6,433 nucleotides of DNA, taken from an uncultured Haemophilus sp. GTDB lineage: Bacteria > Pseudomonadota > Gammaproteobacteria > Enterobacterales > Pasteurellaceae. Under the pieces are notes generated by a model that worked only from the letters and a program-made list of their open reading frames with translations, ran no database searches and was not told where the DNA came from. The translations under genes and the position numbers were made by a program. The stretch lies in assembly GCA_959600045.1 (NCBI GenBank), contig CAUGKJ010000051.1:1-6433 (forward strand). The letters are read 5' to 3'. Below, in pieces: positions 1 to 4,703 of this stretch; the first letter of the stretch is position 1; each line of letters begins with the position of its first letter.

Positions 1-216
1 GAATAAAGTGCGGTCAGTTTTTTGGGCAAATCCAAAAAGAAGATGAGCATCTTCACGCACAACAAGATGGGTAAATAAAGTAGTTTCTTGCCCGATTTCA
101 GGTAAATCATAAAAACTGGTCATCGGTAACAATAATTCGTAACCAACGCCTTGTACATCAAGCAAAATTTCAGGAGGTTGTTTTTCTAATAAGATGCCTT
201 TTAAACGACCGATCAT
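1..216 (-). CDS. ruvA: Holliday junction branch migration protein RuvA, N-terminal part (runs off the window)
   Basis: RuvA binds the four-way Holliday junction as a tetramer and loads the RuvB motor, driving branch migration in recombinational repair in the cytoplasm. Reading from the ATG at 216-214 gives 72 uninterrupted codons up to the window edge. The protein begins [19 protein letters not shown], followed by [12 protein letters not shown] and [16 protein letters not shown]. This matches the N-terminal OB-fold of RuvA, with the first residues of the next domain beginning at the edge. The acidic pin residues known from E. coli RuvA (E55, D56) fall at the same positions in VVRED. The start is supported by the conserved MIGRL opening and a GGAA ribosome-binding sequence 6 nt upstream. 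It lies 58 nt after the ruvC stop, and a palindrome resembling a LexA operator fills part of that gap. The rest of ruvA, and presumably ruvB, lie outside the window. Confidence 0.96.
   Translation of the reverse strand, partial: MIGRLKGILLEKQPPEILLDVQGVGYELLLPMTSFYDLPEIGQETTLFTHLVVREDAHLLFGFAQKTDRTLF
6..14 (+). repeat. DNA uptake signal sequence core (AAGTGCGGT)
   Basis: An exact Hin-type 9-mer lies inside ruvA. On the coding strand it spells part of the codons for Asp-Arg-Thr near residues 68-70. Such signals mark DNA for uptake by competent Haemophilus-type cells. Confidence 0.85.
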
Positions 217-244
217 AAGATTTCCATGTAAAAAATTTTTGCAT

Positions 245-278
245 AGAATAAAATAAAACTGGATATTAATCCAGTTAA
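245..278 (-). promoter_or_regulatory. Candidate ruvAB promoter
   Basis: On the minus strand, TTAACT (278-273) and TATTTT (255-250) are separated by 17 nt. Each matches the sigma-70 consensus at 4 of 6 positions. An alternative -10, TATTCT, sits at 250-245. The spacer holds most of the CTG-N10-CAG palindrome, the expected layout for a promoter occluded by LexA. The elements are individually weak, so the promoter call rests mainly on the operator and on the start of ruvA just downstream. Confidence 0.4.
257..276 (-). promoter_or_regulatory. Probable LexA-binding SOS box upstream of ruvA
   Basis: The 20-nt perfect palindrome AACTGGATTAATATCCAGTT has the LexA operator form CTG-N10-CAG with an AT-rich centre. 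It lies directly upstream of ruvA and shares two bases with the ruvC stop codon. In E. coli, ruvAB is LexA-controlled, and as I recall its box has the same CTGG...CCAG ends rather than the commoner CTGT...ACAG. The same bases could form an 8-bp RNA hairpin followed by a T-rich run on the minus strand, so a weak terminator after ruvC is the alternative reading. The two roles are not exclusive. The operator call is inference from position and pattern. Confidence 0.7.
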
Positions 279-847
279 ATTTTCAATCTAAATCGACCTC
301 GGCTATACCTTGTTTTTAAAAGTGCGGTCATTTTTTCATGTGTTTCTGTCGTCTTGAGCGAGCCAGCAATATGCAAAGAATGTTGAATGGTGTGGGCATG
401 GGTAATCGCAATGGCTAAAGCATCTGCCGCATCAGCTTGTGGTTTATCTGAGAGCTTCAAAATTCGTGTCACCATATCTTGAACTTGCACTTTATCTGCC
501 GAACCAATCCCTACGACAGTCTGTTTCACCAAACGAGCGGCATATTCAAATACAGGTAAATCATGGTTCACAGCCGCCACTATCGCCGTACCACGCGCTT
601 GTCCCAGTTTTAAAGCTGAGTCAGCATTTTTAGCCATAAACACTTGTTCAATGGCAAACATATCGGGCTGAAATTGTGTAATGATTTCTGTCACACCGGC
701 ATAAATTCGTTTTAATCGTGTCGGTAAATCCTCGACCTGCGTGCGGATTGCTCCACTGCCGAGATATTCTAAATGGCGACCATTTTGTCTAATCACACCA
801 TAGCCCGTTACACGAGAACCAGGGTCAATGCCTAAAATAATACTCAT
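275..847 (-). CDS. ruvC: Crossover junction endodeoxyribonuclease RuvC
   Basis: RuvC is a dimeric Holliday-junction resolvase that makes paired nicks across the junction, working with RuvAB in the cytoplasm at the last step of recombinational repair. The 190-residue product has the RNase H-like fold signature. The four acidic catalytic residues are visible: D8 in [13 protein letters not shown]67 in AIEQVF, and D139 and D142 in [10 protein letters not shown]. The phenylalanine after E67 (F70) corresponds to the base-stacking residue of the E. coli enzyme. The length is slightly above E. coli RuvC, with a basic tail ending RFRLKI. The start is supported by the conserved [10 protein letters not shown] opening and a GAGAA ribosome-binding sequence at 855-851. 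It follows the lipoprotein gene, separated by a strong terminator hairpin ending only 14 nt before the ATG. No promoter is evident between hairpin and start, so ruvC expression must rely on read-through or an upstream promoter. Confidence 0.97.
   Translation of the reverse strand: MSIILGIDPGSRVTGYGVIRQNGRHLEYLGSGAIRTQVEDLPTRLKRIYAGVTEIITQFQPDMFAIEQVFMAKNADSALKLGQARGTAIVAAVNHDLPVFEYAARLVKQTVVGIGSADKVQVQDMVTRILKLSDKPQADAADALAIAITHAHTIQHSLHIAGSLKTTETHEKMTALLKTRYSRGRFRLKI
320..328 (+). repeat. DNA uptake signal sequence core (AAGTGCGGT)
   Basis: An exact 9-mer, followed by CATTTTTTC, so the downstream AT-rich stretch typical of the extended signal is present. It lies in the 3' part of ruvC, where the coding strand reads Met-Thr-Ala-Leu. 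Confidence 0.85.
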
Positions 848-854
848 AAATTCT

Positions 855-887
855 CAAAAATAAACGGCCGGTCAATGCCGGCCGTTT
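855..887 (-). terminator. Intrinsic terminator after the lipoprotein gene, abutting ruvC
   Basis: AAACGGCCGG (862-871) pairs perfectly with CCGGCCGTTT (878-887) to give a 10-bp GC-rich stem. The loop is 6 nt, with a possible extra T-G pair at its base. On the minus strand the stem is followed by ATTTTTG, a short T-run. It begins 10 nt after the lipoprotein stop codon and ends 14 nt before the ruvC ATG. A T-run also follows on the plus strand, but no plus-strand gene needs it. Confidence 0.85.
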
Positions 888-897
888 TTAGCGTTAA

Positions 898-1332
898 TTA
901 TTGGTTTGCTTTTGCAGTTGCTTTTGCATCTACATCACAGTTTTTCACAACAATTTTATCTGCTTTTTTGCCTTTGATTAAAAGATTTACTGGTACAACA
1001 GAATCGAATTTATCTAAAGTTAAACCACTGTCTACGTTCCAAACATATTTGCCAGAAGTAAATGAAGTGAAGTCTTTTTGAGCTGCATCACGAGCAAAAT
1101 CTTTCGCAACAACTTTGTTGCCTACCATTACCATTGCCGCTGTTGGCTCTTGGTTTTCGAATTGATAAACTGCAGTTACAGTTTTCTTGTTACAAGTATA
1201 AACTACTGTTTTATCCGTTACAGTAGGTGCTGCAGTTTGCTCTGCCTTGTTTTCCATTTTTGGTGCATCGCTTGCACAAGCTGATAAAACAACAAGAGCG
1301 GCCATTGCAGGTAATACTTTAGCTAATTTCAT
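898..1332 (-). CDS. Small lipoprotein, possible MliC/ACP-like lysozyme inhibitor
   Basis: The 144-residue product starts with a lipoprotein signal peptide: a basic MKLAK, a hydrophobic stretch, and the lipobox LSAC with the lipidated cysteine at C19. Alanine at the +2 position suggests export to the outer membrane rather than retention in the inner membrane. Residues 20-42 form a polar, Ala/Lys/Thr-rich linker. The body (43-132) begins with VVYTC and ends with VVKNC, giving cysteines C47 and C132 that could form one disulfide. It also contains TSGKYVWNVDSG near 92-103. This pattern (YxC at the start, a W-containing strand in the middle, a C-terminal cysteine) recalls the MliC family of periplasmic inhibitors of c-type lysozyme and the Neisseria adhesin complex protein. 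The canonical SGxRY loop is not clearly present, so the family call is tentative. A strong AAGGAG ribosome site sits 7 nt before the ATG. The gene starts 17 nt after the yebC stop with no terminator between, so it is probably cotranscribed with yebC. Confidence 0.9.
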   Translation of the reverse strand: MKLAKVLPAMAALVVLSACASDAPKMENKAEQTAAPTVTDKTVVYTCNKKTVTAVYQFENQEPTAAMVMVGNKVVAKDFARDAAQKDFTSFTSGKYVWNVDSGLTLDKFDSVVPVNLLIKGKKADKIVVKNCDVDAKATAKANQ

Positions 1333-1349
1333 TCTAAATCTCCTTAAAA

Positions 1350-2090
1350 TTACAGCTGAGCTGCAACTTCATCACTAATTTCACCGTTATGATATACGTT
1401 TTGTACATCATCACAGTCTTCTAACATGTCAATTAAACGCAACAATTTAGGCGCAGTTTCAAGATCAAGATCAACTGTTGTTGATGGAATCATTGTCACT
1501 TCTGCGTTATCAATTTTAAATCCTGCTGCTTCGATAGCATCGCGCACAGAACCTAAATCTTCCCACGCAGTATAAATTTCGAATGAACCATCATCTTGTG
1601 GCTGAACATCATCCGCACCGGCTTCAATTGCCGCTTCCATTAACGCATCTTCTTCACCTTCGCTAATTAAAATCAAGCCTTTTTTGCTGAATAAATAGCC
1701 CACAGAACCTTCAGTCCCTAAGTTACCACCACATTTAGTGAAACTTGGGCGAACCTGTGAAATGGTTCGATTTGCGTTGTCACTTAGACACTCAACCATC
1801 ACAGCAGTTCCACCCGGACCATAACCTTCGTAAATTCTTGTTTCCATATTGGTGTCATCACCACCGCCCACACCGCGTTCAATCGCACGGTTAATGGTGT
1901 CACGAGTCATGTTGCTTGATAAGGCTTTATCTACTGCTGCACGTAAACGCGGGTTCGCACCGACATCACCGCCACCAATTTTTGCAGCGGTTACTAATTC
2001 ACGAATTAATTTTGTAAAAATTTTACCGCGTTGCGCATCTTGTGCTGCTTTACGGTGTTTAATATTTGCCCACTTACTATGGCCTGCCAT
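1350..2090 (-). CDS. yebC: YebC/TACO1 family protein
   Basis: The 246-residue cytoplasmic protein matches the usual length of the family. Hallmarks are the N-terminal [20 protein letters not shown] (1-20), [10 protein letters not shown] (87-96), NANRT (105-109) and the C-terminal [15 protein letters not shown] (221-235). The family was long annotated as a DNA-binding transcriptional regulator. The mitochondrial relative TACO1 and more recent bacterial work point to a ribosome-linked role in relieving stalling at proline-rich stretches. The start is fixed by the conserved N-terminus and by AGAAGGA about 7 nt upstream. It lies 47 nt after nudB with a TATAAT box in the gap, and in many gammaproteobacteria it is followed directly by ruvC. 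Here a lipoprotein gene intervenes. No link to junction processing can be read from the sequence. Confidence 0.95.
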   Translation of the reverse strand: MAGHSKWANIKHRKAAQDAQRGKIFTKLIRELVTAAKIGGGDVGANPRLRAAVDKALSSNMTRDTINRAIERGVGGGDDTNMETRIYEGYGPGGTAVMVECLSDNANRTISQVRPSFTKCGGNLGTEGSVGYLFSKKGLILISEGEEDALMEAAIEAGADDVQPQDDGSFEIYTAWEDLGSVRDAIEAAGFKIDNAEVTMIPSTTVDLDLETAPKLLRLIDMLEDCDDVQNVYHNGEISDEVAAQL

Positions 2091-2124
2091 GTTGTTTTCC
2101 TTCTTATCTTAAAAACGTTTGTAA

Positions 2125-2130
2125 ATTATA
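2125..2130 (-). promoter_or_regulatory. Candidate yebC promoter, -10 element
   Basis: A perfect TATAAT on the minus strand lies 34 nt upstream of the yebC start, between the nudB stop and yebC. No convincing -35 stands at 16-18 nt; the bases there read GGCTTT, CGGCTT or ACGGCT, and a better TGAACG is 21 nt away. It could be a weak internal promoter or a chance match in AT-rich sequence. It would allow yebC and the lipoprotein gene to be transcribed separately from nudB. Confidence 0.45.
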
Positions 2131-2137
2131 CCCTCTT

Positions 2138-2596
2138 CTATAGAGGAAAGCCGTTCATCAAATATTTTTTGATGGCCTCGGCATTATTCGGCGATTTCGT
2201 CATTTGGATCGCTTGTTCAGCTGAAACCCATTGATACGCCAAATGCTCACTTAATATCGGCTCAAATTCCTGCTCAACTGCCAATAAAAACCAATGTTCA
2301 TGACAGTGAGTCACATTCGGTGCGTATTTATAGCGGAAATGCGGGAAAATTTCAAATTCTATACTTTCTTTACAATCAAAAAGTGCGGTCGAATTTGCTT
2401 CTATTTTTAATCCTATTTCTTCCCAAACTTCTCGAATTGCTGTTTCTCTTAGGGTTTCATTGGTTTCCAATGTACCCGTAACAGATTGCCAAAAAGTGGA
2501 ATCATCTTGGCGCTGAAGCATCAGAATTCGATGCGTGCTTTCCGCATAAATTACCACGAGAACCGATTGATTATTTTTATATTTCAAGCTCGTCAT
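2138..2596 (-). CDS. nudB: Nudix hydrolase, dihydroneopterin triphosphate diphosphatase
   Basis: NudB removes pyrophosphate from dihydroneopterin triphosphate, an early step in folate synthesis; some family members also hydrolyse dATP. The 152-residue product carries a perfect Nudix box (G-x5-E-x7-R-E-x2-E-E-x-G-L) from G41 to L63, with the metal-binding glutamates in REVWEE (residues 55-60). Upstream, LQRQDDSTFWQSVTGTLE is the usual strand-loop leading into the box. The C-terminal HEHWFLLAVEQ and HLAYQWVSAEQA segments also fit NudB. The gene symbol rests on these features and on the aspS - nudB - yebC - ruvC neighbourhood. The ATG at 2596 has no clear ribosome-binding site and is preceded immediately by an in-frame ATG-TAG. 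A TTG at codon 4 is an alternative start, since the conserved region begins at LKYKNN. A good sigma-70 promoter lies just upstream. Confidence 0.93.
   Translation of the reverse strand: MTSLKYKNNQSVLVVIYAESTHRILMLQRQDDSTFWQSVTGTLETNETLRETAIREVWEEIGLKIEANSTALFDCKESIEFEIFPHFRYKYAPNVTHCHEHWFLLAVEQEFEPILSEHLAYQWVSAEQAIQMTKSPNNAEAIKKYLMNGFPL
2381..2389 (+). repeat. DNA uptake signal sequence core (AAGTGCGGT)
   Basis: An exact 9-mer inside nudB, followed by CGAATTTGC and then a CTATTTTTAA stretch, which resembles the extended Hin signal with its AT-rich blocks. On the coding strand it spells Ser-Thr-Ala-Leu near residues 69-72. Confidence 0.85.
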
Positions 2597-2619
2597 CTAC
2601 ATAATTGAGAATGGGCAGC

Positions 2620-2648
2620 ATCATACCTTTTCTACTAAAAACTTTCAA
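2620..2648 (-). promoter_or_regulatory. Sigma-70 promoter for nudB
   Basis: On the minus strand, TTGAAA (2648-2643) and TATGAT (2625-2620) are separated by exactly 17 nt. Both elements match the consensus at 5 of 6 positions. Initiation about 7 nt downstream of the -10 would leave a short leader of roughly 15-20 nt before the nudB ATG. The -35 starts inside the T-run of the terminator that closes the transporter gene, so the two signals are packed end to end. Confidence 0.75.
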
Positions 2649-2655
2649 AAAAATT

Positions 2656-2664
2656 ACCGCACTT
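2656..2664 (-). repeat. DNA uptake signal sequence core (ACCGCACTT on plus)
   Basis: An exact core forming one arm of the terminator hairpin. Reading outward on the minus strand it continues into AATTTTTTTG, the AT-rich flank of the extended signal. Confidence 0.85.
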
Positions 2665-2672
2665 TAAAACTA

Positions 2673-2681
2673 AAGTGCGGT
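2673..2681 (+). repeat. DNA uptake signal sequence core (AAGTGCGGT)
   Basis: An exact core forming the other arm of the terminator hairpin. Its AT-rich flank (AATTATCTCAATTATTTTAG) runs into the end of the transporter gene, so both signals of this pair look complete. Confidence 0.85.
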
Positions 2682-2697
2682 AATTATCTCAATTATT

Positions 2698-3966
2698 TTA
2701 GTTTAACCAGCCAGCTTGTTGGGCGATAAATAATCCAGCAAAGGCTGTTAAGTAGAATAAACCAATAAAGGATAACCACAATAAGCCACCTTTTACACTG
2801 TGTTTCGCGTGCTTAGTCAAAGATAAATTCAACCAAGCAAAAATTGGTGCAGAAACAAATGAAGCAATCATCGCGAATTTCAACATCGGGCCCACTGCGT
2901 TATTAAAGTAGAAAATAATCGCTAAACCAGACAATGCGGCTAAAATCATGCCAATGTTTAAAACTCTTACTGAGCTTTCTTGTTTACCAAACAAAATACG
3001 CACAGCTTCAACATTAGTACGCGAATAACCATCAATTACCGTAATTGTTGTACCAAACATACACATAAACGCAATCACCGCAATTAATAAGCGAGACCAT
3101 TCACCGATAGTACTTGCATACATATTGATAAGTTGTGCGATATATTTTCCGCCCACCATCTCTACTGTTTCAGGCGAACCATATTGTACTAATGCGCCAA
3201 GGGCTAAGAATACGACAGCTAAAATTGCTGTGCCGATGTAACCCACATTGAAGTCAAATAAACCATCTTGATAAGACACTTTGGTTAAACGGCGTTTCGC
3301 CACCACCCACATTGAGTTAATTGCAGAGATTTCAATTGGCGCAGGCATCCAGCCCATTAAAGCAACTAAAAATGCTAATTTACTTAATTCCCATGGAGAA
3401 GGCGCTACAAAATCAGGTGTGGCTACGCCATTGATACCATTACGCATAAAAGCAATCACGACAGCGCTCACGGTGGTTACCGTTAAAGCAATCATGATGA
3501 TTTTCGATAAGCTATCTAATAGACGGTATTTCCCTAACAATAAAATGCCAGTTGTCACAAGAATCACTAATGAGCTTAATACTGGCATTGGTAGAGGAAT
3601 TGGCGTAATGAAGGTTAAAATTGCGGCTGTTAATAATCCCACTGCAGCAGTATTAATTACTGTGGCAAAAACGTTTAAAGCAAGGAATAACCAAAGGTAG
3701 AACTTCCCTTTTTGACGGTAACCTTCTAACAAAGTATTACCGGTATCTAGGGTATATTGAACACCGAAACGGAAGAAAGGATATTTAAATAAGTTAGCAA
3801 GAATAACAATACTCACTAATTCCCAACCATAGATTGCCCCCGCTTGGGTGGATGCAATAATATGTGAACCACCGACAGCCGCTGATGCCATTACGATTCC
3901 AGGACCTAAGGCAGAGAATTTACTCGCCCATGTTGATTTTTCTACTGGAGTTGAAACTTCACTCAT
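2698..3966 (-). CDS. Divergent NRAMP-superfamily membrane transporter lacking the DPGN motif
   Basis: The 422-residue polytopic inner-membrane protein has about 11 hydrophobic helices (roughly 20-45, 47-63, 90-118, 126-146, 152-173, 196-219, 241-262, 290-311, 334-354, 359-380, 395-416), the NRAMP topology. The first helix aligns without gaps to MntH from GPG (21-23) to QAGA (41-44). The metal-binding DPGN is replaced by G32-G33-S34-H35, so the key Asp is Gly and the Asn is His. In helix 6 the MPH motif reads M207-P208-A209; the methionine is kept but the histidine is lost. Classical NRAMPs import Mn2+ or Fe2+ with protons. With these changes the substrate cannot be inferred, although database annotation may call it a divalent metal transporter. 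A similar motif (AAAVGxSH) occurs in other NRAMP-related proteins I recall, so this is a subfamily trait rather than damage. The start is supported by AGAGAA upstream of the ATG. A candidate promoter upstream and a strong terminator downstream suggest a single-gene transcript. Confidence 0.9.
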   Translation of the reverse strand: MSEVSTPVEKSTWASKFSALGPGIVMASAAVGGSHIIASTQAGAIYGWELVSIVILANLFKYPFFRFGVQYTLDTGNTLLEGYRQKGKFYLWLFLALNVFATVINTAAVGLLTAAILTFITPIPLPMPVLSSLVILVTTGILLLGKYRLLDSLSKIIMIALTVTTVSAVVIAFMRNGINGVATPDFVAPSPWELSKLAFLVALMGWMPAPIEISAINSMWVVAKRRLTKVSYQDGLFDFNVGYIGTAILAVVFLALGALVQYGSPETVEMVGGKYIAQLINMYASTIGEWSRLLIAVIAFMCMFGTTITVIDGYSRTNVEAVRILFGKQESSVRVLNIGMILAALSGLAIIFYFNNAVGPMLKFAMIASFVSAPIFAWLNLSLTKHAKHSVKGGLLWLSFIGLFYLTAFAGLFIAQQAGWLN

Positions 3967-4190
3967 AAAATTTTCTCTTATAAATTGACCATAAACCGAA
4001 AAAGGTCTTATTTATAATAGAATTTTATCCTTGAGTAAAGTAAATAAAATCCACTTAAAAGCAGTAGTGAAAAATAAAAATCTAATTATTTCAATATTTC
4101 AGAATATAACTTCAAAACAAATAAGCTTTGCCAGTATTCATACCAAAAAACTGATGTCTTTAAGTGAATAAAATTTTTTTTCAATAAAAA
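3967..4190. other. AT-rich intergenic region before the transporter gene
   Basis: About 225 bases without a credible gene. It holds the candidate promoter at 4011-4039. I saw no recognisable Fur or MntR operator and no riboswitch-like conserved fold. Only short inverted matches occur, such as GACC and GGTC flanking about 13 nt in the leader near 3986-4006, which are too weak to call. The rest is low-complexity A/T sequence. Confidence 0.6.
4011..4039 (-). promoter_or_regulatory. Candidate promoter for the transporter gene
   Basis: On the minus strand, TTTACT (4039-4034) and TATAAA (4016-4011) are separated by 17 nt. They match the sigma-70 consensus at 4 and 5 of 6 positions. A leader of about 40 nt would precede the ATG at 3966. 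The region is so AT-rich that other -10-like hexamers, for example TATTAT at 4019-4014, also exist. Confidence 0.45.
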
Positions 4191-4228
4191 GAAAGTGCGG
4201 TCAAAATCAGTTGAATTTTTGACCGCAC
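4171..4228 (-). terminator. Intrinsic terminator of the small membrane protein gene, near-perfect uptake-signal pair
   Basis: GTGCGGTCAAAA (4195-4206) pairs perfectly with TTTTGACCGCAC (4217-4228), giving a 12-bp stem with a 10-nt loop. It lies 16 nt beyond the stop codon of the membrane gene. On the minus strand it is followed by TTTCTTTTTATTG, then more A/T. One arm is a complete uptake core. The other has CC in place of TT at its end, so only the hairpin part of that copy is kept. Confidence 0.85.
4193..4201 (+). repeat. DNA uptake signal sequence core (AAGTGCGGT)
   Basis: An exact core in the context AAAGTGCGGTCAAAATC, which fits the extended Hin signal. It forms one arm of the terminator below the small membrane protein gene. 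Confidence 0.85.
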
Positions 4229-4244
4229 CATAAGAATGGTGAAA

Positions 4245-4640
4245 CTAATTACTTTGAACGTTTTTTATTTTTGAAGACTTGAAATATTCATTAATAATTG
4301 GACGATATAGGAAAAATCCCAAAATACATAATTTAATTAGACTTCTAATTGCATCTTTATCTGCATATCCGCCATCGATAAAACCAATGGCAACAGACAA
4401 ACATCCTATAACTATATAAAGTGTTCTTCCCCATGATTTACCTTCCAGCATTACAATAGAAGATAAAAATACAAGGAAAGAAACTATAAATGCAAAAATT
4501 AAATATGGGATAGCTCCAGGAACTACATATCCTAAAGTTCGCCATCCATCCCATAAAATATAGAAAACTGATAAAAATCCAATCACAGAAGCAAGGATAT
4601 TAATCCCTGCAATTACTTTTAATGATGTAGGTTGCTTCAT
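4245..4640 (-). CDS. Small four-helix membrane protein of unknown function
   Basis: I do not recognise this 131-residue protein. It shows four hydrophobic segments near 8-29, 42-64, 71-89 and 98-113, a short polar N-terminus (MKQPTSLK) and a charged C-terminal tail (FKSSKIKNVQ). It has no cleavable signal or catalytic motif. Small acidic and basic patches (WDGWR at 30-34, EGKSWGR at 66-72, YADKD at 92-96) would lie in loops. An inner-membrane location is the only safe inference. The ATG follows a good ribosome site, GGAGAG, 4 nt upstream. By hand count, G+C over 4261-4620 is about 30%, against about 45% in a sampled stretch of aspS (5221-5340), which suggests a different origin or weak codon selection. 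It is flanked on both sides by hairpins made from uptake signals. No clear promoter was found in the 63 nt after aspS, so read-through from aspS is possible. Confidence 0.8.
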   Translation of the reverse strand: MKQPTSLKVIAGINILASVIGFLSVFYILWDGWRTLGYVVPGAIPYLIFAFIVSFLVFLSSIVMLEGKSWGRTLYIVIGCLSVAIGFIDGGYADKDAIRSLIKLCILGFFLYRPIINEYFKSSKIKNVQSN

Positions 4641-4651
4641 TTACTCTCCAC

Positions 4652-4680
4652 AAAAATGCGACCAAAATTGACCGCACTTC
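4652..4680 (-). terminator. Weak intrinsic terminator after aspS, decayed uptake-signal pair
   Basis: On the minus strand AAGTGCGGTC (4679-4670) is followed by AATTTT and then GGTCGCATTTTTG. The arms pair imperfectly: TGCG with CGCA, flanking A-T pairs, one bulged G, and G-T wobbles near the loop. A five-base T-run ends the structure. It starts 24 nt after the aspS stop codon. The second arm looks like an uptake core that has lost bases. Termination may be partial, allowing some transcription into the small membrane gene. Confidence 0.6.
4671..4679 (-). repeat. DNA uptake signal sequence core (ACCGCACTT on plus)
   Basis: An exact core, extended on the minus strand as GGTCAATTTTGG with a further T-run, a good match to the extended Hin signal. 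It forms the intact arm of the post-aspS hairpin. Confidence 0.85.
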
Positions 4681-4703
4681 TTTATTTTTAAATATTGAAA
4701 AAA

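Larger units (their letters stand above)
2645..2685 (-). terminator. Intrinsic terminator of the transporter gene, built from an inverted uptake-signal pair
   Basis: The 15-nt arms at 2652-2666 and 2671-2685 are perfectly complementary and enclose an AAAC loop (2667-2670). Each arm contains a complete uptake signal core. On the minus strand the stem is followed by an unbroken T-run at 2653-2647, then GAAA. It begins 12 nt after the transporter stop codon. Inverted uptake-signal pairs acting as terminators are well known in Haemophilus. Confidence 0.92.

Noticed and set aside
848..877. Minus-strand TTGACC in the terminator loop region as a -35 for ruvC
   Set aside because: At 17 nt spacing the -10 would be AATTTA overlapping the ruvC start codon, leaving no leader; the pattern is a by-product of the hairpin loop.
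862..887. GC-rich hairpin as a plus-strand terminator
   Set aside because: The T-run exists on both sides, but no plus-strand gene ends here; the minus-strand reading after the lipoprotein gene is sufficient.
439..2234. Plus-strand open frames of 60-90 codons across ruvC, the lipoprotein gene and yebC
   Set aside because: They are antisense to well-conserved genes, have no plausible ribosome-binding sites, and their translations show no recognisable domain.
3281..3700. Plus-strand open frame of 139 codons
   Set aside because: It lies wholly antisense to the transporter gene and its residue content mirrors the hydrophobic codons opposite; no promoter or ribosome site supports it.
3967..4060. 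Possible metal-responsive leader (manganese riboswitch or Fur/MntR site) before the transporter
   Set aside because: No conserved core motifs or stable stems were seen, and the transporter itself lacks the usual metal ligands, so the expectation is weak.
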